The notes below the pieces were generated by a model. It was not told where the DNA came from, made no database searches, and was given only the letters and a program-made list of their open reading frames with translations. From Anaerolineaceae bacterium (GTDB taxonomy: Bacteria; Chloroflexota; Anaerolineae; Anaerolineales; Anaerolineaceae): a stretch of DNA of 10,307 nucleotides. A program made the position numbers and the translations under genes. The DNA is taken from assembly GCA_028699715.1 (NCBI GenBank), contig JAQVUC010000017.1:1-10307 (forward strand), read 5' to 3'. Below, piece by piece: positions 1-6,443 of the stretch. Positions within the stretch are counted from its first letter, which is position 1, and each line of letters starts with the position of its first letter.

Positions 1-356
1 TGTCAGAGGCAAGAGTTGAATTAAGCCTGCCAAAATTCAAGATCGAAACCCCGGAAATGGAGCTGATCAATCCCATAAAGGAACTTGGTCTGGTAGATGT
101 TTTTGGAATGGAAGCTGACCTTTCCGGCATGAGTGGCGATAAGAGCCTTTATGTCTCCACCCTTGTTCAAAAGGCCTTCATTGATGTCAACGAGGCAGGC
201 ACGGAAGCCGCCGCGGTGACCCTGGCTGTTGTTCAGGTAAAAGGAATGCTCTCTCCTGAAACACTAAAAATCAGTTTTGACAAGCCGTTCATGTTTTTGC
301 TTCGTGATACCAGCACTAGCACCATCCTGTTTGCTGGTCAAGTTGTTCAACCTTAA
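1..356 (+). CDS. Serpin-family protease inhibitor, C-terminal part (5' end outside window)
   Basis: The reading frame is open from base 3 to the stop at 354-356, giving about 117 residues of a serpin C-terminus. Serpins are suicide inhibitors of serine or cysteine proteases. The attacked loop inserts into a beta sheet and traps the enzyme. Visible marks are VELSLPKFKIE (strand leading to the late helices), the FIDVNEAGTEAAAVT hinge (bases about 180-221) and the C-terminal FDKPFMF / FAGQVVQP strands. The small residues of the hinge (GTEAAA) are those known from inhibitory serpins. Counting from the hinge Glu as P17 puts Lys (bases 240-242) at P1, which would suggest a trypsin-like target. The bait segment is longer than in alpha-1-antitrypsin, so this P1 is tentative. 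An internal Met at base 57 is not the start, because serpin sequence continues upstream. The gene lies 38 bases before a second serpin gene and is probably cotranscribed with it. Confidence 0.93.
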   Translation, partial: SEARVELSLPKFKIETPEMELINPIKELGLVDVFGMEADLSGMSGDKSLYVSTLVQKAFIDVNEAGTEAAAVTLAVVQVKGMLSPETLKISFDKPFMFLLRDTSTSTILFAGQVVQP

Positions 357-394
357 AAAAATTACCTCTAGATAGAGAAGAGAAGGAGTTTAAA

Positions 395-1744
395 ATGAAG
401 AAAATCAATTTATGGATTGCGGGCATACTTATGCTGAGCATGGCACTGACTGCCTGCAGCCCGATTATCGAGGAGCCCGTTGAACCCATGCCCAACGAAC
501 CCGAAGACCTTTACCCTGTTGAAGAAAAACCAGCCGAGCCGGCAGAGGATGTTTCTGATGCAATTGGAGGAGTGGCTTATATAACCGATCCCTCTGCCAG
601 CGCTGAGGAACTCAAGAATCAGGCTGCCAGCATAAACGCTTTTGCGCTGGACTTGTATCAGAAGTTGGCCGAAGAAGATGGCAACATCATTTATTCGCCT
701 TACAGCATTTTCCAGGCTTTCCTGATGGTTTACGCCGGAGCGAATGCTGAAACCAAAGCTGAAATTGCGGAGGCTCTGTCTGTAGAGCTTGATGATGAGA
801 ATGTACACAATCTGATGAACGCTCTCAACCTGAAGCTGACCACGCTGCCTGAGCATCTGACTGAGGATACACAGCCGCTGATTTTCAATGTCGCTAACGC
901 TCTCTGGGCACAGAAAGATTTTCATATCGAACAGGAGTTTTTGGACAAACTTTCAGCCAACTATGCCTCTGGCTTGAAACTGGTCGATTTCTCCAAGGCT
1001 GAAGAAGCCCGTCAACTGATCAACCTTTGGGTGGAAGCTCAAACCAATGAGAAAATCAAGGATTTGATCCCCCAGGGCATGCTCAATGAAATGACCCGGC
1101 TCGTGATCACCAATGCTGTTTATTTCAAAGGTGGCTGGGTACACCGCTTTGATGCGGAAAACACAGAAAAAGCGACCTTCTACCTGCTGGATGGCAACCA
1201 AAAAGACATTGACATGATGCATACCGGCTTCAACGGATCCGCTCTAGTGAATAGTGACCTGCAAGTGGTCCAATTACCTTACGAAGGCGGAACTTACACC
1301 ATGGCAGCCATTATGCCGACCGGAGATTTCAAGGCTTTTGAAGCCAGCCTGGATCAGGATACCCTTACAGGCATTTTTGAGGCTCTCCAGGCAGGCTTTG
1401 CTTCGATCCAGCTTGCCATGCCAAAGTTCAAGACAGAAAGTTCCTTTGGTCTTGGAGATCAGCTCAAGGCTTTAGGGATCGAGCAGGCTTTTGATGCCCA
1501 ACTGGCTGACTTTTCAGGCATGACCGGTGAAAAAGATCTCTACATCAGTGATGTGATCCACAAGGCTTACATCGATGTCAACGAAGAAGGTACCGAAGCC
1601 GCCGCTGCAACAGCCATTGGCCTGAGCACCACCTCCATGCCTTCCCAGAGTTACGAAATCACCCTGGACCATCCTTTCATCTACGTGATCTACGAACGTA
1701 CAACCAACACAGTCGTCTTCATGGGTCGTGTTGTAACCCCGTAA
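395..1744 (+). CDS. Lipoprotein serpin (serine protease inhibitor), 449 aa
   Basis: Complete serpin gene. The start ATG at 395 follows AGAAGGAG (381-388) at good spacing. Residues 1-20 form a lipoprotein signal peptide with lipobox LTAC (Cys21), so the mature protein should be lipid-anchored on the outer face of the membrane. Residues 22-60 are a Pro/Glu-rich tether. The serpin core follows: NAFALDLYQKL near residue 81, the SPYSIFQAF segment at 101-109, the shutter and breach marker ITNAVYFKGGW at 238-248, the reactive-loop hinge EEGTEAAAAT at 397-406, and C-terminal HPF and FMGRVVTP. An inhibitory hinge of small residues suggests an active inhibitor rather than a structural serpin. Counting from Glu397 as P17 gives Thr413-Ser414 as P1-P1', which would point away from trypsin-like targets; this assignment is tentative. 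It is a tandem paralogue of the upstream serpin. A likely role is protecting the cell surface from foreign or own proteases (inference). Confidence 0.96.
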   Translation: MKKINLWIAGILMLSMALTACSPIIEEPVEPMPNEPEDLYPVEEKPAEPAEDVSDAIGGVAYITDPSASAEELKNQAASINAFALDLYQKLAEEDGNIIYSPYSIFQAFLMVYAGANAETKAEIAEALSVELDDENVHNLMNALNLKLTTLPEHLTEDTQPLIFNVANALWAQKDFHIEQEFLDKLSANYASGLKLVDFSKAEEARQLINLWVEAQTNEKIKDLIPQGMLNEMTRLVITNAVYFKGGWVHRFDAENTEKATFYLLDGNQKDIDMMHTGFNGSALVNSDLQVVQLPYEGGTYTMAAIMPTGDFKAFEASLDQDTLTGIFEALQAGFASIQLAMPKFKTESSFGLGDQLKALGIEQAFDAQLADFSGMTGEKDLYISDVIHKAYIDVNEEGTEAAAATAIGLSTTSMPSQSYEITLDHPFIYVIYERTTNTVVFMGRVVTP

Positions 1745-1770
1745 GATGAAAAGTATCCATCACCTGGTTA

Positions 1771-1802
1771 AAGAACCACCCCGAAATGGGGTGGTTCTTT
1801 TT
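1771..1802 (+). terminator. Rho-independent terminator after the serpin genes
   Basis: A perfect 12-bp stem (AAGAACCACCCC at 1771-1782 with GGGGTGGTTCTT at 1788-1799) closes a 5-base GAAAT loop and runs into a T tract (1798-1802). It starts 26 bases after the serpin stop. The opposite strand is less well provided: past the hairpin, leftward transcripts from degV meet only a short TTT run. The same hairpin might still serve both convergent genes. Nothing else is seen in the 79 bases between the two stops. Confidence 0.9.
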
Positions 1803-1823
1803 ATGATTAAAAAAAGAGTAGAT

Positions 1824-2672
1824 TTAACCAAAGAGGTAGGCTATAGCAACGGTGCCGGGGCCAACGTGGCTGCCGATGACCGGGCTGACTTCTGAGCGGA
1901 TGACTTCGATTGGCTTCAATCGTTCAACGGCTTTTTCCTCCATGGATAGCATGGAATCAAAAGCCAGAGCGTGGAATGGCGCCAGCCTGATAGGGGTTCG
2001 TCCGGCAATGTCTTTTTCAACCAGCTCAATCATGCGGTTGAGGGCTTTTTTCTGGGAGCGAACACTTTCAACCAGTTCAATTTTGCCATCCTGGATGGCC
2101 ATAATCGGCTTTAGATCAAGCGCTGAGCCGAGCAAGCGTTTGGCTGAATTGATGCGGCCGCCGCGGTGAAGGTATTCCAGTGAATCCACCGTAAAGTAAA
2201 CGCCGATCCTTGGGTAAAGGTCGTAAGCAAGTTGCTCGCATTCCTTCAGACTGGCTCCTTTTTCGGCAGCCCGGGCAACTTCCAGGACCATCAAAGTCAA
2301 AGGCATGGCAACCAACTTGGTTTCCACAATGATCAGGTTTTGCGGATCACCTAATTCCTTTTTGGCCTGAAGAGCGGAATCAACGGTCGCTGAAAGACCT
2401 TTTGAAATGCCCATGAAGATAATATCTTTTCCGGCATTTAAGAGACGTTCAAACTCAACCAAAAATTGTCCTACTGTTACCTGGCTGGTGGTGGCCATTT
2501 CCTTGGAGGCTGCCAACTGTTCGTAAAACTCAGTCGCTTGGATGTCCACACCGTCATAGTAGGAGTTGCCCTGCCAATTTACCGTCAGGGGCATGATGGA
2601 CAGGCTATACTGATCAACGTATGCCTGAGGAATGTAAGCTGAAGAATCACTAACAATTGCAACTGTACTCAT
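1824..2672 (-). CDS. DegV-family fatty-acid-binding protein, 282 aa
   Basis: DegV proteins (FakB type) bind a single fatty acid. In many bacteria they present it to the kinase FakA, which makes acyl phosphate for phospholipid synthesis. The length matches the usual 280 or so residues. Family marks in order: VSDSSAYIP at 7-15, TTSQVTVGQF at 61-70, GISKGLSAT at 88-96, the DSLEYLHRGGRI segment at 163-174 followed by LGSALDLKPI at 181-190, and the C-terminal SPVIGSHVGPG at 263-273. The start at 2672 is supported by an AGAGGA ribosome site a few bases upstream and a promoter beyond it. No FakA-like gene lies in the window, so the kinase partner would be elsewhere. The gene is convergent with the serpins and lies just downstream, in the same orientation, of the phage-like cluster. 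Its own promoter argues that it is a separate host gene. I cannot tell which fatty acid it prefers. Confidence 0.95.
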   Translation of the reverse strand: MSTVAIVSDSSAYIPQAYVDQYSLSIMPLTVNWQGNSYYDGVDIQATEFYEQLAASKEMATTSQVTVGQFLVEFERLLNAGKDIIFMGISKGLSATVDSALQAKKELGDPQNLIIVETKLVAMPLTLMVLEVARAAEKGASLKECEQLAYDLYPRIGVYFTVDSLEYLHRGGRINSAKRLLGSALDLKPIMAIQDGKIELVESVRSQKKALNRMIELVEKDIAGRTPIRLAPFHALAFDSMLSMEEKAVERLKPIEVIRSEVSPVIGSHVGPGTVAIAYLFG

Positions 2673-2704
2673 TTTGTCCTCTATAAGATGAATTATTACG
2701 CTTC

Positions 2705-2713
2705 AGTATAGCA
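2705..2713 (-). promoter_or_regulatory. Extended -10 promoter of the degV-family gene
   Basis: Read on the minus strand, the sequence is TGC-TATACT, an extended -10 element (TGn followed by a near-consensus hexamer) about 33 bases upstream of the start codon at 2672. No good -35 hexamer is seen 16-18 bases further up, which is tolerated for extended -10 promoters. The 88-base gap 2673-2760 also carries the gene's ribosome site (AGAGGA) but no hairpin terminator for the upstream cluster. Confidence 0.55.
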
Positions 2714-2760
2714 CAGCCAGTCTGGATTCGTTTTTTGGACTACGATCAACGCAAAGTTGT

Positions 2761-4245
2761 TCAGTCCGGGTTCAATTTGAACTTATGACGGAGAGGGTCA
2801 AGTTCCAGGCTGGAAAGGTAAAAGGACTGGTTATTATCAGCCTTGAGCCATTGCCCAACGGCCTGCCAGGGTGCTTGCAGCGACTGCCCGAAAGGATTGG
2901 TGAGCTTACCATCAGCTTCCAGCAGCAGAGAAGCATCCTCCTGAGCTGGTTGACGGGTGATCTGGACCCTGCGTGAAGGGCTGACGCTGGCAAGGAGCGG
3001 AGTTAAAGCAGCGTCTCCCTGCCCCATCAAAAAATGGAAGACCTGCAAGCAGTCCTGACCCAAATCAGCAACAGGAGGCAGCCCGGTTGTCAGCTCAGTG
3101 TCGGTTTCAAATCCGCTTAAAAATTGCCCCGCCCAGGAGACCACATCAGTCATTTGGGCGGACTGTTCTTTGATGCCACTCAGGCGGAAAAGCAGGTCCG
3201 CGCCTGATTGGCGGGATTTCCAAATGGCGCTGGTTTGGTCATAGAGCAAAATACTGCCATCAGCAAAGCCAAGGTTTTCATCCACCCCCAGGTAAAAGTG
3301 ATTGTTTGGATCGACCGAGCCAGTCCGCTCCAGGATTAACCAGTAGCGCTGTCCCTGATTGAGAGGAACTGGCGTGCCAAAGCTCATTTCAATCCAGGAA
3401 TAGGCTTCTGAAGCAAGCAGGCTGGCCTGAATTGTCTGACTGGTCAGGAGGAGCCCTGAAGGTTTGCCTGCCAGGTCTGCTTGGAGGCTGATTTTTAGCA
3501 AGTCAGACGGCGATCCCTGCCGGCGCGCCCGCACGGAAGCGCTGGTAAATTCCAGGCTGTCAGGAACCAAAAAGGACTGGGCAAGCCGCAGATTGCCAGC
3601 CGTATTTCCCAAAGCCTGGGTACCAGCCTGGACCGGAGTGTGACTGATCATGCCGCTCTGACCAGGCCAAACACGCCAGGCAAGCGTGTGCATCCAGCCC
3701 AGATAATCTAAAACCCATTCATCCTGCTCGCTTTCCAAGCTATGGAGCCGCGGCTCAACTTGAATAAATGGCCAGGCACGGCTTTTGAGCTGCATGGCAG
3801 CCACCTGAGCCGCCGCGGCAGGGTAAAGGCTGCCGTAGTGGAGCAAAAGTTCTTTGATACCGTAAATTGATTGGCTTTCCAGATCTTCCTGCCAGCTGGT
3901 CTGCCCTGCCTCACCAGGCAGATCTCCGGTCAGATCTTTGAAACGCACAGCGACTCTGTTTGCCATATCTTCTAAGCTGAGCAAATAGTTAAAGCCGTTT
4001 TTTCTTTGTCTGACAGAATTCAGATAGCCCCACCAAGCCAACCTTCCATCCGCATCGTAGACGCGCACATCCTGCCCCAGACGCAGTTGCCAGTCTTTCA
4101 GGCTCAGGCCTTCACATGGGCAGGTGATGAGGGCTTGATTGCAGCCAAAGTGGTCATGCCAACTCAACTTGAGCGGCAAACAAGTCTCGGGTGATTGCAA
4201 GAAGGCGCCATTCTCACGGTTCAGGAATTCAACCGACCAGCTCAT
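2761..4245 (-). CDS. Phage baseplate/tail-hub-like protein with inserted jelly-roll domain, 494 aa
   Basis: Last gene of the phage-like cluster; not assigned to a named family. The start is taken as ATG at 4245, which overlaps the previous stop (ATGA) and has GGAGG six bases upstream. A GTG at 4257 in frame would lie on that ribosome site. Residues about 1-105 look like the first domain of phage tail-hub proteins: a strand-rich part, then VRVYDADGRLAWWGYLNSV (60-78) and a LEDMANRVAVRF segment (91-102). Residues about 215-357 resemble a jelly-roll module found in secreted proteins, from LAQSFLVPDSLEF to DLLFRLSG with GQRYWLILE inside. Residues 358-494 resume a hub-like part (ARVQ-type strands, SRRVQITRQP at 424-433). 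No signal peptide or membrane helix is seen. A role in attachment to the host surface or at the portal vertex is inferred from domains and position. Function is uncertain; phage structural origin is likely. Confidence 0.7.
   Translation of the reverse strand: MSWSVEFLNRENGAFLQSPETCLPLKLSWHDHFGCNQALITCPCEGLSLKDWQLRLGQDVRVYDADGRLAWWGYLNSVRQRKNGFNYLLSLEDMANRVAVRFKDLTGDLPGEAGQTSWQEDLESQSIYGIKELLLHYGSLYPAAAAQVAAMQLKSRAWPFIQVEPRLHSLESEQDEWVLDYLGWMHTLAWRVWPGQSGMISHTPVQAGTQALGNTAGNLRLAQSFLVPDSLEFTSASVRARRQGSPSDLLKISLQADLAGKPSGLLLTSQTIQASLLASEAYSWIEMSFGTPVPLNQGQRYWLILERTGSVDPNNHFYLGVDENLGFADGSILLYDQTSAIWKSRQSGADLLFRLSGIKEQSAQMTDVVSWAGQFLSGFETDTELTTGLPPVADLGQDCLQVFHFLMGQGDAALTPLLASVSPSRRVQITRQPAQEDASLLLEADGKLTNPFGQSLQAPWQAVGQWLKADNNQSFYLSSLELDPLRHKFKLNPD
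3175..3603 (-). other. Inserted jelly-roll (carbohydrate-binding-like) domain within the 494-aa protein
   Basis: Residues about 215-357 show the spacing of a beta-sandwich module seen in many extracellular bacterial proteins: LAQSF opening strand, SDLLKISLQADLAGKPSG, a SQTIQASLL strand, SYSWIEMSF-like strand with PVPLNQGQRYWLIL, an Asn/Asp-rich YLGVDENLGFADG turn, and a closing DLLFRLSG. The flanking parts look like one domain split by this unit. The boundaries are by eye, within about 10 residues. Ligand unknown. Confidence 0.5.
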
Positions 4246-5576
4246 GGCAGCCTCCACTGCTTTCTGTACCAGGCTTTTAGCGAGATACTCCGGGAGATGA
4301 GCGCAGTCCCAGCCGGATCAGTTTGAAAACACCAGAAATGCTGCTGATAAGCCTGAGTGAGGGACAAGGTTGAGCCAATGCGATGGTGAGTTTTGCTTTC
4401 AAGCCCTGTTTGCAGGGTCCAACTTTGCTGTAAGGCTCCACCATCAATCAAGCGAGCTTGATAAGGCAGCCCGGTCAAGCTGTGGTAATGGGCAAAGCCC
4501 TGATGAGGCAGCAAAAGCAAATCATCGATTTCCAGGATATGGGTGCCAGTATCCGTTTGCCTGGCCTGTAAAGTCAGCTGGTGGGGGCTGGCATAATTCT
4601 CCAGGGGCAGGCTGCCCAAAGGGAGGCTAAGAGGCTCCAATTCGACAAAACCCTGAGCTTTTGACACCTTGGAGAGAGGTCCTTCATAAACAAGCACCCC
4701 AGCCACACTCACAAGCAAGCGTAAAGACAGTGCCTCGCTTTGAGAAGGGGTGAAGAAGCGCAGCAAGGGGGTCAGACTGCCGCCATTGAACAGGCTGACA
4801 TCAACCGGAGAAAGCGTCCAACTGCTCAGGGTCTGCCAGTCGGATCCGCTCCAGCTGTACTGGTTGTATTTCCCTCCTGATGCCAGGGAATGGCTGACAA
4901 CGCTGCCTCCGGTCCCATTTTCAGCTTCCAGGTTGAGGCTTGGGCGGCTTTCTCCCGCCTGGCAGGGCAATCCACCCAACCAAAAGTCAGCCAACAGACT
5001 GCTTGAATAGCGGTTTTCAACTTCAAAGCGGACCAGGCTGGGGAAGTTGATCCCCAGGTTATAAGTGTTGACTGTGCACCAGTTGTCATGCCCCAGCGAG
5101 GAGTCATCATGGTTGAGCAAGGTCAAGCCAGTTATGATCTCACCTCCTGAGCTGTTGGAGAGCGGCAAGGGCAACTCGCTGCTGAAGAAAAGAGAATCTC
5201 TGGTCAAGCGCAAATTCAGCGCGCAGGAGCCACTTGGTTGGGAGAGCAAATAGCCTTTCTCAGCCTGGAGAACAGCCTGCCTTATGGGGGCATACACATA
5301 AGCTGCCTGATCTGCACTCCAGAGTCGCAAGCATAAGGGCTGATGGGGCTCTTTGCCCAGGCTTTGGATGAAAGACTCCAAAAGATCGATCGCGATTCTA
5401 ACCTGAGCGCTGGAACCGCGTAAATTCACCCGCAGATTTTCTTGTGTTTCAGGTTCGGAACTGGTTTGAAAGTCGTATTCGCTGCTTACAACGCCAGGCA
5501 ACAAACCAGATCCATTGAGTTTCAGCCAGGAGTTTTCATCAGAACGGTTCAGGTAGCCAATTGCCAGCTCAGTCAT
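4242..5576 (-). CDS. Beta-rich phage structural/adsorption protein, 444 aa
   Basis: The frame stays open 87 codons further up, but that stretch lies inside the preceding gene in another frame and has an unnatural Cys/Arg/Trp composition. The start is ATG at 5576, which has GGAG five bases upstream and overlaps the previous stop (ATGACTGA). Residues about 1-110 form an alpha/beta domain (LNGSGLLPG near 20-28, a helix around AIDLLESFIQSL at 62-73). Residues about 145-350 are almost all beta strand, with Ser/Gly/Asn-rich turns typical of jelly-roll or carbohydrate-binding folds (VRFEVENRY at 182-190, TLQARQTDTGTHILEIDD near 335-352). A further beta-rich part closes the protein. No signal peptide is seen, so it is probably assembled in the cytoplasm. 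It overlaps the 494-aa gene by 4 bases. Position after capsid and connector genes suggests a tail, fibre or vertex protein; exact function unknown. Confidence 0.7.
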   Translation of the reverse strand: MTELAIGYLNRSDENSWLKLNGSGLLPGVVSSEYDFQTSSEPETQENLRVNLRGSSAQVRIAIDLLESFIQSLGKEPHQPLCLRLWSADQAAYVYAPIRQAVLQAEKGYLLSQPSGSCALNLRLTRDSLFFSSELPLPLSNSSGGEIITGLTLLNHDDSSLGHDNWCTVNTYNLGINFPSLVRFEVENRYSSSLLADFWLGGLPCQAGESRPSLNLEAENGTGGSVVSHSLASGGKYNQYSWSGSDWQTLSSWTLSPVDVSLFNGGSLTPLLRFFTPSQSEALSLRLLVSVAGVLVYEGPLSKVSKAQGFVELEPLSLPLGSLPLENYASPHQLTLQARQTDTGTHILEIDDLLLLPHQGFAHYHSLTGLPYQARLIDGGALQQSWTLQTGLESKTHHRIGSTLSLTQAYQQHFWCFQTDPAGTALISRSISLKAWYRKQWRLP

Positions 5577-5994
5577 AGCTCTCCGCTTCCGGATAGACCC
5601 AGGTACACCAGGGGATGCCTTCCGACTCACGCAAGCTCCTGAAACGCAGGTGGTCCAGCAGTTGATCGCGCTCCTGGCGCAAGCAGCGCGCCCAGGCTTG
5701 CAGTTCTGTCGGTTCAACCAACAGATTGCTGTAAGTGACCAGTTTGTGTTGCAAGATGGCTTCAACCAGTACAGCTGCCGCGCCTCGTAAGAGAGCGGTT
5801 TGAAACTCAGCTGGCAGGGTGGTCTGGAGTTGTTCATCCAATCCAGTCAGGCTATAAGTTTGGCCGGTCAGGCTGTTAATTTCTTCCAGGGAAGAACGGA
5901 TGGCTTCTTCTTTCAGGTCCGCGGGCAAGCTCAATTGGTAGGTATCCATAAAAAGTTGTTCCAGACGGTTGGTCACACTACTGAGATCACTCAT
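5569..5994 (-). CDS. Helical phage protein, possible head-tail connector, 141 aa
   Basis: Small, mostly alpha-helical protein. ATG at 5994 overlaps the previous stop by 8 bases (ATGAGTGA). No strong ribosome site is seen, so translation is probably coupled. Predicted helices lie around residues 1-18, 25-40, 61-85 (PAEFQTALLRGAAAVLVEAI) and 95-120 (the TELQAWARCLRQERDQL segment). Size, helical make-up and place between the capsid gene and the large beta-rich genes fit head completion or connector (adaptor) proteins, which dock under the portal. I cannot match it to a named family, so the role is inferred from position. The C-terminal residues (AESYD) are encoded over the ribosome site and start of the next gene. 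Confidence 0.65.
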   Translation of the reverse strand: MSDLSSVTNRLEQLFMDTYQLSLPADLKEEAIRSSLEEINSLTGQTYSLTGLDEQLQTTLPAEFQTALLRGAAAVLVEAILQHKLVTYSNLLVEPTELQAWARCLRQERDQLLDHLRFRSLRESEGIPWCTWVYPEAESYD

Positions 5995-6175
5995 TGGCTG
6001 TCACGCGCTTTCTGGTGCAGCTTTGCAGAGCTCGCTCAACTTCGGCGGGGGAGAAGGTGACCTTCCAGCCCTGATGATTGATGGCAATCAAAAAGCCATC
6101 TTCCCGCAAACGCCAGTCCACCACATCCTTTCCCATCAGCTTGCGCAATACTTTGCGAATTTCACTTTCGTTCAT
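5987..6175 (-). CDS. Small protein of unknown function, 62 aa
   Basis: ATG at 6175 has AAGGAG six bases upstream, and the gene ends in an 8-base overlap with the next gene, so it is very likely translated. The first 25 residues form a charged helix (ESEIRKVLRKLMGKDVVDW). A short beta pair follows (GFLIAINHQGWKVTF, about 31-45), then a final helix (SPAEVERALQSC). No membrane segment or signal peptide is seen. The fold could suit a small structural cofactor or a DNA- or protein-binding accessory factor. I do not recognise it. A longer in-frame reading to 6199 would start inside the hairpin and is not favoured. Confidence 0.7.
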   Translation of the reverse strand: MNESEIRKVLRKLMGKDVVDWRLREDGFLIAINHQGWKVTFSPAEVERALQSCTRKRVTANE

Positions 6176-6187
6176 AGCTTTCTCCTT

Positions 6188-6223
6188 GTCTGACCCCACC
6201 CTGAAAAAAGGATGGGGTCAGAC
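6188..6223 (-). repeat. 15-bp inverted repeat (RNA hairpin) in the operon's 60-base gap
   Basis: On the minus-strand RNA, GTCTGACCCCATCCT pairs fully (one U-G wobble) with AGGGTGGGGTCAGAC across a 6-base pyrimidine loop. It begins 12 bases after the stop of the 63-aa gene and ends just before the AAGGAG of the 62-aa gene. No T tract follows on either strand, so it is not a standard terminator. Possible roles are RNA processing, mRNA protection or translational control. A mobile palindromic repeat is an alternative origin. Confidence 0.8.
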
Positions 6224-6235
6224 GTTCTGATTGGT

Positions 6236-6427
6236 TTAGGAATCCGCTCTCAAACCGTCTTCGAGCGCGGTGCCGAGGATGTAAGTGACCAGGATCGCCA
6301 CGATGCCAGCCAACTGATCAGCGTCCAGGGGAAAATCGGGTTTCCAGGCCTTGATAACCATAAAAAGCAAGCCGATGGAGGCCGCCCAGAATTTGCGTGA
6401 GCTTAAGAGGATCTTCAATTTTGCCAT
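6236..6427 (-). CDS. Two-helix small membrane protein, holin-like, 63 aa
   Basis: ATG at 6427 has AAGGAG six bases upstream and lies 16 bases after the capsid stop. A longer in-frame reading reaching into the capsid gene is a shadow. The protein has a basic N-terminus (MAKLKILLSSRK), a first membrane helix about 13-28 (FWAASIGLLFMVIKAW), a short loop with PDFPLDADQ, a second helix about 39-54 (LAGIVAILVTYILGTA), and an acidic/basic tail. This hairpin topology and size fit small phage holins, which permeabilise the membrane so that a muramidase can reach the wall. A GH25 muramidase gene lies at the head of this cluster and would be its natural partner. Assignment as a holin rests on topology and context only. 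Other small phage membrane proteins look similar. Confidence 0.75.
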   Translation of the reverse strand: MAKLKILLSSRKFWAASIGLLFMVIKAWKPDFPLDADQLAGIVAILVTYILGTALEDGLRADS

Positions 6428-6443
6428 GTGAACTCCTTCCGGT

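Noticed and set aside
410..925. 171-codon minus-strand frame within the serpin gene
   Set aside because: The sense strand is a clear serpin. The antisense frame has no start signals or domains.
2673..2760. Phage attachment site at the left edge of the cluster
   Set aside because: No tRNA gene or direct repeat could be recognised here, and the other end of the element lies outside the window.
5577..5837. 87-codon N-terminal extension of the 444-aa gene
   Set aside because: It lies inside the 141-aa gene in another frame, is rich in Cys, Arg and Trp in an unnatural way, and an ATG with GGAG and stop overlap exists at 5576.
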